DNA of 64,000 bases, taken from positions 1 through 64,000 of the forward strand of contig NZ_VWXI01000018.1 of NCBI RefSeq assembly GCF_011752525.1, given 5' to 3'. The position numbers and the translations under genes are program-made. Position 1 is the stretch's first letter, and the number at the start of each line of letters is the position of its first letter. Below, piece by piece: positions 33,144-41,970 of this stretch. Source of the DNA: Pantoea sp. Cy-639 (GTDB lineage Bacteria > Pseudomonadota > Gammaproteobacteria > Pseudomonadales > Pseudomonadaceae). The notes beneath the pieces were generated by a model that saw only the letters and a program-made list of their open reading frames with translations, did not search any database and was not told where the DNA came from.

Positions 33144-36008
33144 TCAGGGCTCGAAGGTTGCCTGCAAGCGTTCCAGGCCGTCGTTGAGGGCCTGCTCCAG
33201 CTGGCGTTTGTAGCGCAGGTAGAGGCTGGTCGAACCGGGCTCGTCGCCTAGCAGTTCAGAGAGGTCCAGGTCGGTGATGTAGCAGCGGTAGTTTCCGGCG
33301 CTCTGCCGTTGGCGCAGGATCTGCTGGGCAACCGCCGTATACAGCTGCTCGCCATGCTCGAGTTGGGAAAACTCCTGCTGGTCGCAGTACAGCGTGACAT
33401 GCACCTCGTTGCCCACCCCTGCCTGGAGGATCGCCTGGACCGCGTAGTAGGGCTGGTTGTGGCTGTCCTGCGGGGCCTGGCGTGGCTCGATGGCGCGCGC
33501 CTTGCCACTGCCTGACGGCAGCAACTGGCTGTAGTTCAGCGCCAGCGAGGCCTGCGCCAGGTTGTCCAGCGGCAACTGGGCATCGCGGCGCATCAGCATC
33601 GACTGCAGGAAACGCTGCAGCGGCAGCAGCAGGTGGCGTTCATCCTGCAACGGCAAGCGCTGCTGCCACAGGGCGTTGTGTTCATCCAGCACATAGAGAT
33701 CGGCCCAGCCGTCGTACAGGCGGTAGAACACTTGGATGGCATCCGGCTCGCCCTGGGCCAGGACCAGCGGCAAGTCGCCATCCTGCAAGGCGTTGTCATC
33801 CAGATGCAGCGGGCTGTAGAAGCTGCGCTCCTCGCCCAGCATGGCCAGGACCTGATCATGGTCGGCGAAGCTGGCGAGGGTCACCTGTCCCGGGATCAGT
33901 TCCAGCACATGGATATGCTGGGCCACTTGCAGCAGGTAGCGGTGGACGTGGTGTTGTCCGAGCAGCGACTGGGTGGTCTCGAAGATTTCCTCGACCCGTT
34001 GGCTGATGGCCTGGGCGCGGTTGTGGCAGTAGCAGCGTACCTTCAGACGCGGTCGCTGGCTGCGCTGGCCCAGGCTGTTGAGGAAGTCGCGCAGGCAGCG
34101 TACCAGCGCATGCTCGCCGTCGTAGCGCTGGACCAGCACTTCGTTCCAGCTGTTCAGGGTGATCTGGTCGAGAGTCAGTACCAGGTTTTCGCGTACCCCG
34201 GCATAACTCAGCGAGTCGGTGCGCTCGGTGGTCATCAGGATGTTCAGGTCACGGTGGTGGCGCAGCGGATCGACACCGACGTTCACCAGCAGCAGGATCT
34301 CGTCGGCGACGCTCGGTTGCAGCAGGCGTACCTCGCTGACTGTATCCAGCGGTAATGGAATGCTCTGCTGCAAGCTGGCCAGCAGGTTGAACAGCTCGAA
34401 CTCGCTCAGGTCGCTGGCGCCGGGGTGCAGCGCCAGACGCGTGCTGCTGTCGATCACGCCGTTGCGGTGTGCCCAGGCCAGGAGCTCGAGCAACTCGCGG
34501 CAACGCTTGATCGGGCTGAAGTGCTCCCACTCGTGCACGCCCAGATTGCCGTTGTACAGCCCCCAGTGATGAGCGCCGGGCTCCTTGCGGTTGGGCGAGT
34601 GGACCAGGGTGAGCGTGTCCTCGGCCAGGTCCGGCGCGATCCCCGGGTTGATCACTTCGATCTTTCCTGCGCGGCGCTCGAAGGCCGCATAGAGTCTGCG
34701 CCCGAGCACATTCAGGTCGCGTTGGTCGGCCCGGCTGCTGGCGTTCTGGCGGCGGGCGAATTCGGTGAGGAAGCGGTAGCTGTAGTTGAGTTCGGCCACC
34801 AGTTCACGGCGCTCCACCGCCACCTGGCGCACCTTCCACTGGCTGCGGCTGTCGAGCAGCGCCAGCTGGCGTTCGTCCCAGCCCCACTCGTCGGTCAGTC
34901 GAGCCAGCAACCGCCGTTGCCAACCGCCATTGCGCGTACGCGCCGTATCGCCAAGTTTCTTGTTGACCTTCAGGTAGAGGCTGCGCCGCACCAGCTCCAG
35001 ACGTGCGCTTTCGCCACGTTGGCGCAGGTACTGCTCGATCCGCCGATAGACCATGACATACGGGTCGAGCTCGTCCAGCTCCAGGCAGTTGGCGAACACC
35101 GCCTGCTTGTAGTCCAGGCTCAGGCAGCGAACATCAGGGTGCTCGCTGGCGTAGACCTCGGTGAGCAGCAGCTTGAGCAGCGATTTGTAGGGCGAATCGA
35201 TACCTTTGAACAATTGCCAGAGCCCGGCGCCGACGAATTCGCCCGGTGGAACATGGGCCAGGTGGCCGAGATCGAGGCCGTCCTGGGGGCGGATGAAGCG
35301 CTTGGACAGCAGGGTCTGGGTATAGCGTCGGTAGTCGTGTTCCTGATAGACCGGCACCAGCCACCACAGCGGGGTTCGGCCAGCCAGCCAGATGGCGGTG
35401 CGGTAGAACTCGTCGAGCAACAGGTAGTGCTGGGTGGTGCCGCAATCGTCCGAGCTGAGTTGGCTGTCGCGTTCACCCTCGACGAAACCCTGTGGCTCGA
35501 TCAGGAAGAAATGCGCCTCGGCTCCTTGGCTGGCGGCCCAGGCTTCCAGTAGCTGGCATTTGCGTCGCAACTCGCCGAGCGCTTGTTCGCCCAGATCGGG
35601 CGCATGACATACCCACAGGTCCATGTCGCTCTGCTCGGCCTGGGCCAAGGTGCCCAGGCTGCCCATCAGGAACAGGCCATGGATCGGTTGTGGCGGATTG
35701 CCGTGGCGGGCCTTGTAGGTGAACGAACGAGTCAGGCGCTGGGCTTCGGCCAGCAGTTCGGTGGCGGGCTCGAATCCTGTGATCCCGGCGGGCGTGGTGC
35801 CGGAGACGTAGCCTGGCAGTAGCGGATGGTTGACATGGAAGAACAGCGGCAACAGCGTCAGGACCTGTTGCTGACGGGTGGACAGCCCCTCCAGCGCCCG
35901 CTCCAGGCGACCCTGGCTGATCTTCAGGAAGCGTGCGCGTAGCTTCGACAGTTCCTTGCGGTCGATGCCTTGGTCAAGATCGGGGCGGATTTCATGGGGG
36001 TGGTTCAT
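33144..36008 (-). CDS. cyaA: CyaA, class I adenylate cyclase
   Basis: 954 residues, the full length of the pseudomonad class I enzyme. The N-terminal catalytic half carries the nucleotidyltransferase motif GSLGTLAQAEQSDMDLWVCH, with the metal-binding Asp pair. The C-terminal half is the regulatory region. It makes cAMP for Vfr/CRP signalling. It starts at ATG 36008. The gap to rnk is occupied by the decayed phospholipase gene. Confidence 0.95.
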   Translation of the reverse strand: MNHPHEIRPDLDQGIDRKELSKLRARFLKISQGRLERALEGLSTRQQQVLTLLPLFFHVNHPLLPGYVSGTTPAGITGFEPATELLAEAQRLTRSFTYKARHGNPPQPIHGLFLMGSLGTLAQAEQSDMDLWVCHAPDLGEQALGELRRKCQLLEAWAASQGAEAHFFLIEPQGFVEGERDSQLSSDDCGTTQHYLLLDEFYRTAIWLAGRTPLWWLVPVYQEHDYRRYTQTLLSKRFIRPQDGLDLGHLAHVPPGEFVGAGLWQLFKGIDSPYKSLLKLLLTEVYASEHPDVRCLSLDYKQAVFANCLELDELDPYVMVYRRIEQYLRQRGESARLELVRRSLYLKVNKKLGDTARTRNGGWQRRLLARLTDEWGWDERQLALLDSRSQWKVRQVAVERRELVAELNYSYRFLTEFARRQNASSRADQRDLNVLGRRLYAAFERRAGKIEVINPGIAPDLAEDTLTLVHSPNRKEPGAHHWGLYNGNLGVHEWEHFSPIKRCRELLELLAWAHRNGVIDSSTRLALHPGASDLSEFELFNLLASLQQSIPLPLDTVSEVRLLQPSVADEILLLVNVGVDPLRHHRDLNILMTTERTDSLSYAGVRENLVLTLDQITLNSWNEVLVQRYDGEHALVRCLRDFLNSLGQRSQRPRLKVRCYCHNRAQAISQRVEEIFETTQSLLGQHHVHRYLLQVAQHIHVLELIPGQVTLASFADHDQVLAMLGEERSFYSPLHLDDNALQDGDLPLVLAQGEPDAIQVFYRLYDGWADLYVLDEHNALWQQRLPLQDERHLLLPLQRFLQSMLMRRDAQLPLDNLAQASLALNYSQLLPSGSGKARAIEPRQAPQDSHNQPYYAVQAILQAGVGNEVHVTLYCDQQEFSQLEHGEQLYTAVAQQILRQRQSAGNYRCYITDLDLSELLGDEPGSTSLYLRYKRQLEQALNDGLERLQATFEP

Positions 36009-36195
36009 TGCGCACTCAGGCAGGCCGGGGGGCAGTGGCGAGTTTAGCCTGAGTGGCGCGGTCGGATAAGGGGTTGATGGATTTTTGACGTCAGGTTGCA
36101 GGCGCCTGTGTCGTCATCAACTTTCGCAGGCACCTGCTTCGGCCCCGCAGGCGCGAGCCTTGCTGGCGAAGCAGGCGATGCGATACGGGGTGAAC

Positions 36196-36441
36196 TCAGG
36201 CCGGCTGAGGCGTTTTCAGAACCCTGAGCAGCAACTGCACACTCTCTGCGGCATCGTTGCCCAGGCTGGTGAGGTAGCCGCCGTCGGGCTGGTCAGTGAG
36301 GCCTTTGTCATGCAGGCGCTTGGCTGCGGCAACCAACGCAGGGGAGGCGTCGCTGCACACCTTGATGCCTTCCTGGTGACTGTCCAGGTTGAACTGGGAG
36401 AGCACTTCCAGTTCGGCGATCAGTTCGGGGTTGAAGGGCAT
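36196..36441 (-). CDS. TIGR02647-family small protein
   Basis: 81 residues: MPFNPELIAELEVLSQFNLDSHQEGIKVC... with HDKGLTDQPDGGYLTSLG near the middle. It matches the small conserved family TIGR02647, of unknown function; the helix-plus-wing pattern (LHDKGLT..GGYLT) hints at a winged-helix fold. GAGT lies just upstream of ATG 36441. It follows the next small gene (36493-36795) on the same strand. Confidence 0.8.
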   Translation of the reverse strand: MPFNPELIAELEVLSQFNLDSHQEGIKVCSDASPALVAAAKRLHDKGLTDQPDGGYLTSLGNDAAESVQLLLRVLKTPQPA

Positions 36442-36492
36442 GGGCTACTCCTGACTTCGAGACGAGGATGGAAGTCAGGAGTGTAGTCAGGT

Positions 36493-36795
36493 TTATTCGA
36501 TGTCGCCTTGATCCGCCTCAGGTGGCAGCTCCGGCAGGGCACGCAGGGCGGCTTCGTACCATGCGGTGTCGAATGCACGGTCCTCGTCGAGCATGGCGTC
36601 GATCTCGACGGCCAGCACATGGGCCATGAGGTTGAGGATGTCCTCGCGCGCGTAGCCGACCAGGGTCAGCTTGTTGAAGGTGGCCTTGGCCGCCGCGGGT
36701 TCGCCGCTTTCGATCTGGTTCTCGACCGCCTGGATGAGGGTCGCTTCGGTGAATGCCTCTTCGTCGTTGCTGTCGATGTCGTCGTGCTCGCTCAT
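36493..36795 (-). CDS. conserved hypothetical acidic protein
   Basis: 100 residues, acidic at both ends (MSEHDDIDSNDEEAFTEATL ... LPPEADQGDIE), with a helical middle (GYAREDILNLMAHVLAVEIDAML). I do not recognise a named domain. ATG 36795 has AGGAG 8 nt upstream; an in-frame extension to 36831 lacks a site. Small proteins of this kind lie between cyaA and argH in other pseudomonads. Confidence 0.7.
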   Translation of the reverse strand: MSEHDDIDSNDEEAFTEATLIQAVENQIESGEPAAAKATFNKLTLVGYAREDILNLMAHVLAVEIDAMLDEDRAFDTAWYEAALRALPELPPEADQGDIE

Positions 36796-36941
36796 GGCGG
36801 TGCTCCTGTGGTGAGGCGCACAGTGTGCCATGCCTGCCTCGGCGATGCCTGCTCATCGACGCCGGTCATGGCGCTGGCCTTGGCCTGGGAACGGGTCTAT
36901 AACAGCCGAGCCAACCCCTCACGGCCCTGGAGGCTGCCTCA

Positions 36942-37601
36942 ATGCTCAAGCTTCATGGATTCGCGGTCAGCAACTACTACAACATGGTCAAGCTGGCGCT
37001 GTTGGAAAAAGGCCTGCCGTTCGAGGAGGTACTGTTCTTCGGCGGTCAGGTGCCACAGGCGTTGGCCATCAGTCCACGCGGCAAGGTGCCGGTGCTGGAG
37101 ACCGAGCAGGGCTTCATCAGCGAGACCGGGGTGATCCTCGACTACATCGAACAGACCCAGCCGGGCAAGGCGCTGCTGCCAACCGATGCCTTCGGCCAGG
37201 CCAAGGTGCGCGAGCTGCTCAGGGAGATCGAACTGTACATCGAGCTGCCGGCGCGTACCTGTTACGCCGAGGCGTTCTTCGGCGCGGCGGTGGAACCGCT
37301 GGTCAAGGAACGTGCCCGTGCGGACCTGCTGGCGGGCTTCGCCACCCTCAAGCGCAATGGCAAGTTCGCGCCGTATGTGGCGGGTGAGCAGTTGACCATC
37401 GCCGACCTGATGTTCTGCTTCTCGGTCGACCTGGCCTGCGCGGTGGGCAAGAAGGTGCTGAACGTCGACTTCCTGGCGGACTTCCCGCAGGCGGCGGCAT
37501 TGCTGGAGAAACTGCAGGGTAATCCACACATGGCGCGGATCGTGGCGGACAAGGACGCAGTGATGCCGGCGTTCCTGGAAATGGTCAAGGGCAAGCGCTA
37601 A
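36942..37601 (+). CDS. glutathione S-transferase family protein
   Basis: 219 residues. Thioredoxin-like N-terminal domain (1-78) with the conserved cis-Pro in GKVPVLE and the glutathione-binding ETGVILDYIE, then an all-helical C-terminal domain (about 88-210). The presumed active-site region is SNYYNMVKLAL, with Ser/Tyr rather than Cys. Substrate unknown. It is convergent with argH; a perfect REP pair lies between them. Confidence 0.9.
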   Translation: MLKLHGFAVSNYYNMVKLALLEKGLPFEEVLFFGGQVPQALAISPRGKVPVLETEQGFISETGVILDYIEQTQPGKALLPTDAFGQAKVRELLREIELYIELPARTCYAEAFFGAAVEPLVKERARADLLAGFATLKRNGKFAPYVAGEQLTIADLMFCFSVDLACAVGKKVLNVDFLADFPQAAALLEKLQGNPHMARIVADKDAVMPAFLEMVKGKR

Positions 37602-37614
37602 CGCTGTAAACGAG

Positions 37615-37676
37615 CGCGGGGCAAGCCCGCTCCCACGAGCCTTGTCCAGGCCTTGTGGGAGCGGGCTTGCCCCGCG
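37615..37676. repeat. REP pair with perfect 22-nt inverted arms (BIME-like)
   Basis: The 22-nt arm at 37615-37636 (begins CGCGGGGCAAGCCCG) is the exact reverse complement of 37655-37676, with an 18-nt loop. This is the typical Pseudomonas REP sequence, placed between the convergent GST and argH genes, where it may also end both transcripts. Confidence 0.88.
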
Positions 37677-37685
37677 AGGGCGTGA

Positions 37686-39080
37686 TCAGCGCGAAGCCAG
37701 CAGCGCCTGGCCGCGAGTCACCGCCGCGCGCACCTGCGCCGGTGCGGTACCGCCGATATGGTTGCGGGCGTTGACCGAGCCTTCGAGGGTCAGCACGGCG
37801 AACACGTCCTGCTCGATCTGGTCGCTGAACTGGCGCAGCTCGTCCAGGCTCATCTCGGCCAGGTCCTTGCCGGTATCCACGCCGTACTTCACCGCGTGGC
37901 CGACGATCTCGTGGCAATCACGGAAAGGCAGGCCGCGGCGCACCAGGTAGTCGGCCAGGTCGGTGGCGGTGGAAAAACCACGCAGCGCCGCCTCGCGCAT
38001 GATGGCGTGCTTGGGCTTGATCGCCGGGATCATGTCGGCGAAGGCGCGCAGCGAGTCGCGCAGGGTGTCGGCGGCGTCGAACAGCGGTTCCTTGTCTTCC
38101 TGGTTGTCCTTGTTGTAGGCCAGCGGCTGGCCTTTCATCAGGGTCAGCAGGCCGGTCAGGGCGCCGAACACGCGGCCGCTCTTGCCACGCACCAGCTCCG
38201 GTACGTCCGGGTTCTTCTTCTGCGGCATGATCGAGCTGCCGGTGCAGAAGCGATCGGGCAGGTCGATGAACTGGAACTGCGCGCTGGTCCACAGCACCAG
38301 CTCTTCGGAGAAGCGCGACAGGTGCATCATGGCGATGCTCGCGGCGGCGCAGAACTCGATGGCGAAGTCCCGGTCCGAGACGCCGTCCAGCGAATTGCCG
38401 GCCACGGCCTCGAAGCCCAGCAGCTTGCAGGTCAGTTCGCGGTCGATCGGGTAGGTGGTGCCGGCCAGCGCGGCGCTGCCCAGGGGCATGCGGTTGGCGC
38501 GCTTGCGGCAGTCGACCAGACGCTCGTAGTCGCGGCTGAGCATTTCGAACCAGGCCAGCAGGTGGTGGCCGAAGGTCACCGGTTGGGCGGTCTGCAGGTG
38601 GGTGAAACCGGGCATGATGGTTTCGGCTTCGCGCTCGGCCTGCTCCAGCAGGCCGCGTTGCAGGCGGGTGATCTCGGCCAGGATCAGGTCGATCTCGTCG
38701 CGCAGCCACAGGCGGATGTCGGTGGCGACCTGGTCGTTGCGGCTACGGCCGGTGTGCAGCTTCTTGCCAGTGATGCCGATGCGGTCGGTCAGGCGCGCCT
38801 CGATGTTCATGTGCACGTCTTCCAGGTCGACGCGCCAGTCGAAGCTGCCGGCCTCGATTTCGCCCTGGATGGTCTTCAGGCCGTCGATGATCGCGTCGCG
38901 CTCGGCGGCGGTGAGTACGCCGACCTGCGCCAGCATGGTGGCGTGGGCGATCGAACCCATGATGTCGTGGCGGTACAGGCGCTTGTCGAAATCGACCGAA
39001 GCGGTGAAGCGGGCGACGAAGGCGTCGACGGGCTCACTGAAGCGGCCGCCCCAGGACTGATTGGTCTTGTCGGTGCTCAT
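37686..39080 (-). CDS. argH: ArgH, argininosuccinate lyase
   Basis: 464 residues, the usual length. The fumarase/aspartase superfamily signature is GSSIMPQKKNPD; the catalytic Thr/His region is HTGRSRNDQ and TVTFGHHLLAW-like PVTFGHH. It cleaves argininosuccinate to arginine and fumarate. The start is ATG 39080 (MSTDKTNQSWGGRF), the conserved beginning, rather than the upstream in-frame start. It is divergent from algR. Confidence 0.95.
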   Translation of the reverse strand: MSTDKTNQSWGGRFSEPVDAFVARFTASVDFDKRLYRHDIMGSIAHATMLAQVGVLTAAERDAIIDGLKTIQGEIEAGSFDWRVDLEDVHMNIEARLTDRIGITGKKLHTGRSRNDQVATDIRLWLRDEIDLILAEITRLQRGLLEQAEREAETIMPGFTHLQTAQPVTFGHHLLAWFEMLSRDYERLVDCRKRANRMPLGSAALAGTTYPIDRELTCKLLGFEAVAGNSLDGVSDRDFAIEFCAAASIAMMHLSRFSEELVLWTSAQFQFIDLPDRFCTGSSIMPQKKNPDVPELVRGKSGRVFGALTGLLTLMKGQPLAYNKDNQEDKEPLFDAADTLRDSLRAFADMIPAIKPKHAIMREAALRGFSTATDLADYLVRRGLPFRDCHEIVGHAVKYGVDTGKDLAEMSLDELRQFSDQIEQDVFAVLTLEGSVNARNHIGGTAPAQVRAAVTRGQALLASR

Positions 39081-39366
39081 GGATTCACTCGTTGAAGGCG
39101 TGAACGGAAAAGTGCCGCCGATCATAGCAGGGTTGCACCCGCCACCGCAGGGCGGCGGACGAGAGAATCAGGGGGGAAACGGATTCAACGATTGAACGGC
39201 AGTGTTCCACGGAGCGTCTACAGTTGGACAAAGGATTGGCAGCGAATCTGCCAGGACAGTGAATCTTTGGCCTTCGCACCGGTCTGTAGCGTGACCGCGA
39301 TTTCGGTCACCCCACACTTGTCTACGCTATACCTGTGCGAGACTCACTCAGGAATCCAGCGCAATT

Positions 39367-40113
39367 ATGAATGTCCTGATCGTTGATGACGAACCCCAAG
39401 CCCGCGAACGCCTGAGCCGGCTGCTCGGCGAGCTGGAGGGCTACACCGTGATGGAGCCCAGCGCCACCAACGGCGAGGAGGCCCTGGCGCTGATCGAGAG
39501 CCTGCGTCCCGACGTGGTGCTGCTCGACATCGGCATGGCCGGCCTCGACGGCCTGCAGGTCGCCGCCCGGTTGTGCGAGCGCGAAGCGCCGCCGGCCGTG
39601 GTGTTCTGCACCGGCGACGACGAATACGGCAGCCAGGCCTTCAGGGACAGCACCCTGAGCCATGTCGAAAAGCCTATCCAGGCCCAGGCCCTGCGCGATG
39701 CGCTGCGTCGGGCCGAGCGCCCCAACCGGGCTCAGCTCGCGGCACTGACCCGCCCCGCCGGCGACAACGGCGGCGGGCCGCGAAGCCATATCAGCGCGCG
39801 AACACGCAAGGGTATCGAGCTGATTCCCCTGGGGCAGGTCATCTATTTCATTGCCGATCACAAATACGTCACCCTGCGCCACGAGTCGGGCGAAGTGCTG
39901 CTCGACGAGCCGCTCAAGGCATTGGAGGACGAATTCGGCGACCGTTTCGTGCGCATCCACCGCAACGCGCTGGTGGCCCGTGAGCGTATCGAGCGCCTGC
40001 AGCGCACGCCGCTGGGGCATTTCCAGCTGTACCTCAAGGGGCTCAATGGTGACGCCTTGACCGTCAGCCGGCGCCATGTGGCGGGTGTACGCAAGATGAT
40101 GCAGTCGCTCTGA
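39367..40113 (+). CDS. algR: AlgR, LytTR-family response regulator
   Basis: 248 residues. Receiver domain (about 1-120) with phosphoacceptor Asp54 in VLLDIGMAGLDG, acidic pocket DDE at 7-9 and Lys in VEKPI; LytTR DNA-binding domain (about 140-245). AlgR controls alginate, motility and other surface traits in Pseudomonas. In P. aeruginosa its kinase gene fimS/algZ is next to it; here argH is directly upstream in the opposite direction and no kinase gene is present. The 286-nt gap to argH is AT-richer, with no clear promoter. Confidence 0.93.
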   Translation: MNVLIVDDEPQARERLSRLLGELEGYTVMEPSATNGEEALALIESLRPDVVLLDIGMAGLDGLQVAARLCEREAPPAVVFCTGDDEYGSQAFRDSTLSHVEKPIQAQALRDALRRAERPNRAQLAALTRPAGDNGGGPRSHISARTRKGIELIPLGQVIYFIADHKYVTLRHESGEVLLDEPLKALEDEFGDRFVRIHRNALVARERIERLQRTPLGHFQLYLKGLNGDALTVSRRHVAGVRKMMQSL

Positions 40114-40218
40114 ATCGGGTGGCCCGGCCCTTGGCAGAGAGGGTGGATGATCTGGGTCTGCTGGCGACACTGGCGGAGCTGTTATCATCGGCGGCATTTC
40201 CTTGTATCGGGGCGTTTC

Positions 40219-41160
40219 ATGTCCACTCGCGAAATCCGCATTGCCACCCGTAAAAGTGCCTTGGCCCTATGGCAGGCCGAATACGTCAAAGCCCGCCTGG
40301 AACAGGCGCATCCGGGCCTTCGGGTATCCCTGGTGCCGATGGTCAGCCGCGGCGACAAGCTGCTCGACGCGCCGCTGGCGAAGATTGGCGGCAAGGGTCT
40401 GTTCGTCAAGGAGCTGGAAACCGCCCTGCTCGACAACGAGGCCGACATCGCCGTGCATTCGATGAAGGACGTGCCCATGGACTTCCCTGAAGGCCTGGGC
40501 CTGTACTGCATCTGCGAGCGCGAAGATCCGCGCGACGCGTTCGTCTCCAACACCTTCGCAAGCCTCGAAGCGTTGCCGGCCGGCAGCGTCGTCGGCACCT
40601 CCAGCCTGCGCCGCCAGGCTCAACTGCTGGCGCGCCGTCCCGACCTCGAAATCCGTTTCCTGCGTGGCAATGTCAACACGCGCCTGGCCAAGCTCGACGC
40701 CGGCGAATACGACGCCATCATCCTTGCCGCTGCCGGCCTGATTCGCCTGGGCTTCGAAGACCGCATCACCTCGACCATCGGCGTCGACGACAGCCTGCCG
40801 GCCGGAGGCCAGGGGGCGGTGGGTATCGAGTGCCGCAGCGCCGACAGCGAGATCCATGCGCTGCTGGCGCCGCTGCACCATGTCGATACGGCCGACCGGG
40901 TAGTGGCCGAGCGCGCCCTGAACAAGCGTCTGAATGGCGGCTGCCAGGTGCCGATCGCCTGCTATGCGGTGCTCGAAGGCGAGCAACTGTGGCTGCGCGG
41001 CCTGGTTGGCCAGCCTTCCGGTGGTACCCTGCTGGTGGCCGATGCCCGCGCCCCGCGAGCCAGTGCCGAGGCGTTGGGTGTACAGGTGGCCGAAGCCCTG
41101 CTGGCCCAAGGCGCGGAGGCAATTCTCAAGGAAGTCTACGGCGAGGCCGGTCACCCGTGA
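40219..41160 (+). CDS. hemC: HemC, porphobilinogen deaminase
   Basis: 313 residues. It polymerises four porphobilinogens to hydroxymethylbilane. The dipyrromethane cofactor Cys is Cys242 in NGGCQVP, the same position as in E. coli; the catalytic Asp is in HSMKDVP (about 84). ATG 40219 begins the conserved MSTREIRIATRKS. The stop overlaps the hemD GTG (GTGA), so hemC-hemD-hemX-hemY form one operon. Confidence 0.95.
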   Translation: MSTREIRIATRKSALALWQAEYVKARLEQAHPGLRVSLVPMVSRGDKLLDAPLAKIGGKGLFVKELETALLDNEADIAVHSMKDVPMDFPEGLGLYCICEREDPRDAFVSNTFASLEALPAGSVVGTSSLRRQAQLLARRPDLEIRFLRGNVNTRLAKLDAGEYDAIILAAAGLIRLGFEDRITSTIGVDDSLPAGGQGAVGIECRSADSEIHALLAPLHHVDTADRVVAERALNKRLNGGCQVPIACYAVLEGEQLWLRGLVGQPSGGTLLVADARAPRASAEALGVQVAEALLAQGAEAILKEVYGEAGHP

Positions 41161-41924
41161 GCCACTGGCGCCTGCTGCTGACCCGCCCCGAAGAGGACTG
41201 CGCGGCACTGGCGCAGTCGCTCGCCGCGGCGGGCATCGCCAGCGCCAGTCTGCCGCTGCTGGCGATCGAGCCCTTGAGCCTGGGTTCGGCGCAACAGCAG
41301 TGCCTGCAGCTTCTCGGGCAGGCCCAGGCACTCATCGTGGTGAGCAAGCCCGCGGCCCGGCTGTTGCTCGAGCAACTCGATCGTGCGGGTATCGAACCAC
41401 CCTCCACGGGCTGGTTCACCGTGGGCGAGGCCACCGCGCGGGTGCTACAGGAGCGTGGGCTTTTGGTGACTTTCCCTACAGCCGGTGATGACAGCGAGGC
41501 CTTGCTCGAGCTACCAGGATTGCGCGAGGCTGCCGCGTTTCCTACGGCTCGCGTCGTCATTGTCCGTGGTGAGGGGGGGCGCGAATTGCTGGCCGAGCGT
41601 CTTGCAGAGCAAGGTGCTAGTGTCGAATATCTGGAACTGTACCGTCGTTGCCTGCCGCAATACCCGGCCGCCAGGTTGCCCCGGCTGATCGACGGGGAAC
41701 GCCTCAATGGCCTGGTGGTCAGCAGTGGGCAGGGGCTCGAGCACTTGCACCGCCTGGCGGGCGAGGACTGGCCTCGGCTGGCGCGCTTGCCGCTGTTCGT
41801 GCCTAGCCCGCGGGTCGCCGAGCAGGCCCGGGCCCTGGGGGCCCTTCAGATTGTGGATTGCCGTGGCGCCAGCGCCGCGGCCTTGCTGGCAGCTGTGCAG
41901 CGAAGCGCTGCACCTGCCCCTTAA
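41157..41924 (+). CDS. hemD: HemD, uroporphyrinogen-III synthase
   Basis: 255 residues, two-domain HemD fold. Weakly conserved family, but recognised from LLLTRPEEDCAALAQSL at the start, IVVSKPAARLLLE, the conserved WFTVGEATARVL and LVVSSGQGLEHL. It closes the tetrapyrrole ring with inversion of ring D. It starts with GTG 41157, overlapping hemC by 4 nt. Confidence 0.92.
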   Translation: MSHWRLLLTRPEEDCAALAQSLAAAGIASASLPLLAIEPLSLGSAQQQCLQLLGQAQALIVVSKPAARLLLEQLDRAGIEPPSTGWFTVGEATARVLQERGLLVTFPTAGDDSEALLELPGLREAAAFPTARVVIVRGEGGRELLAERLAEQGASVEYLELYRRCLPQYPAARLPRLIDGERLNGLVVSSGQGLEHLHRLAGEDWPRLARLPLFVPSPRVAEQARALGALQIVDCRGASAAALLAAVQRSAAPAP

Positions 41925-41970
41925 GGCGCTAAGCTAGAGAGCGATGCGCCCCCATGCAAAGGATGGATAC

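Noticed and set aside
36120..36185. Possible degenerate REP between cyaA and the TIGR02647 gene
   Set aside because: Contains CCTGCTTCGG and GAAGCAGG pieces, but the arms are too diverged to support a call.
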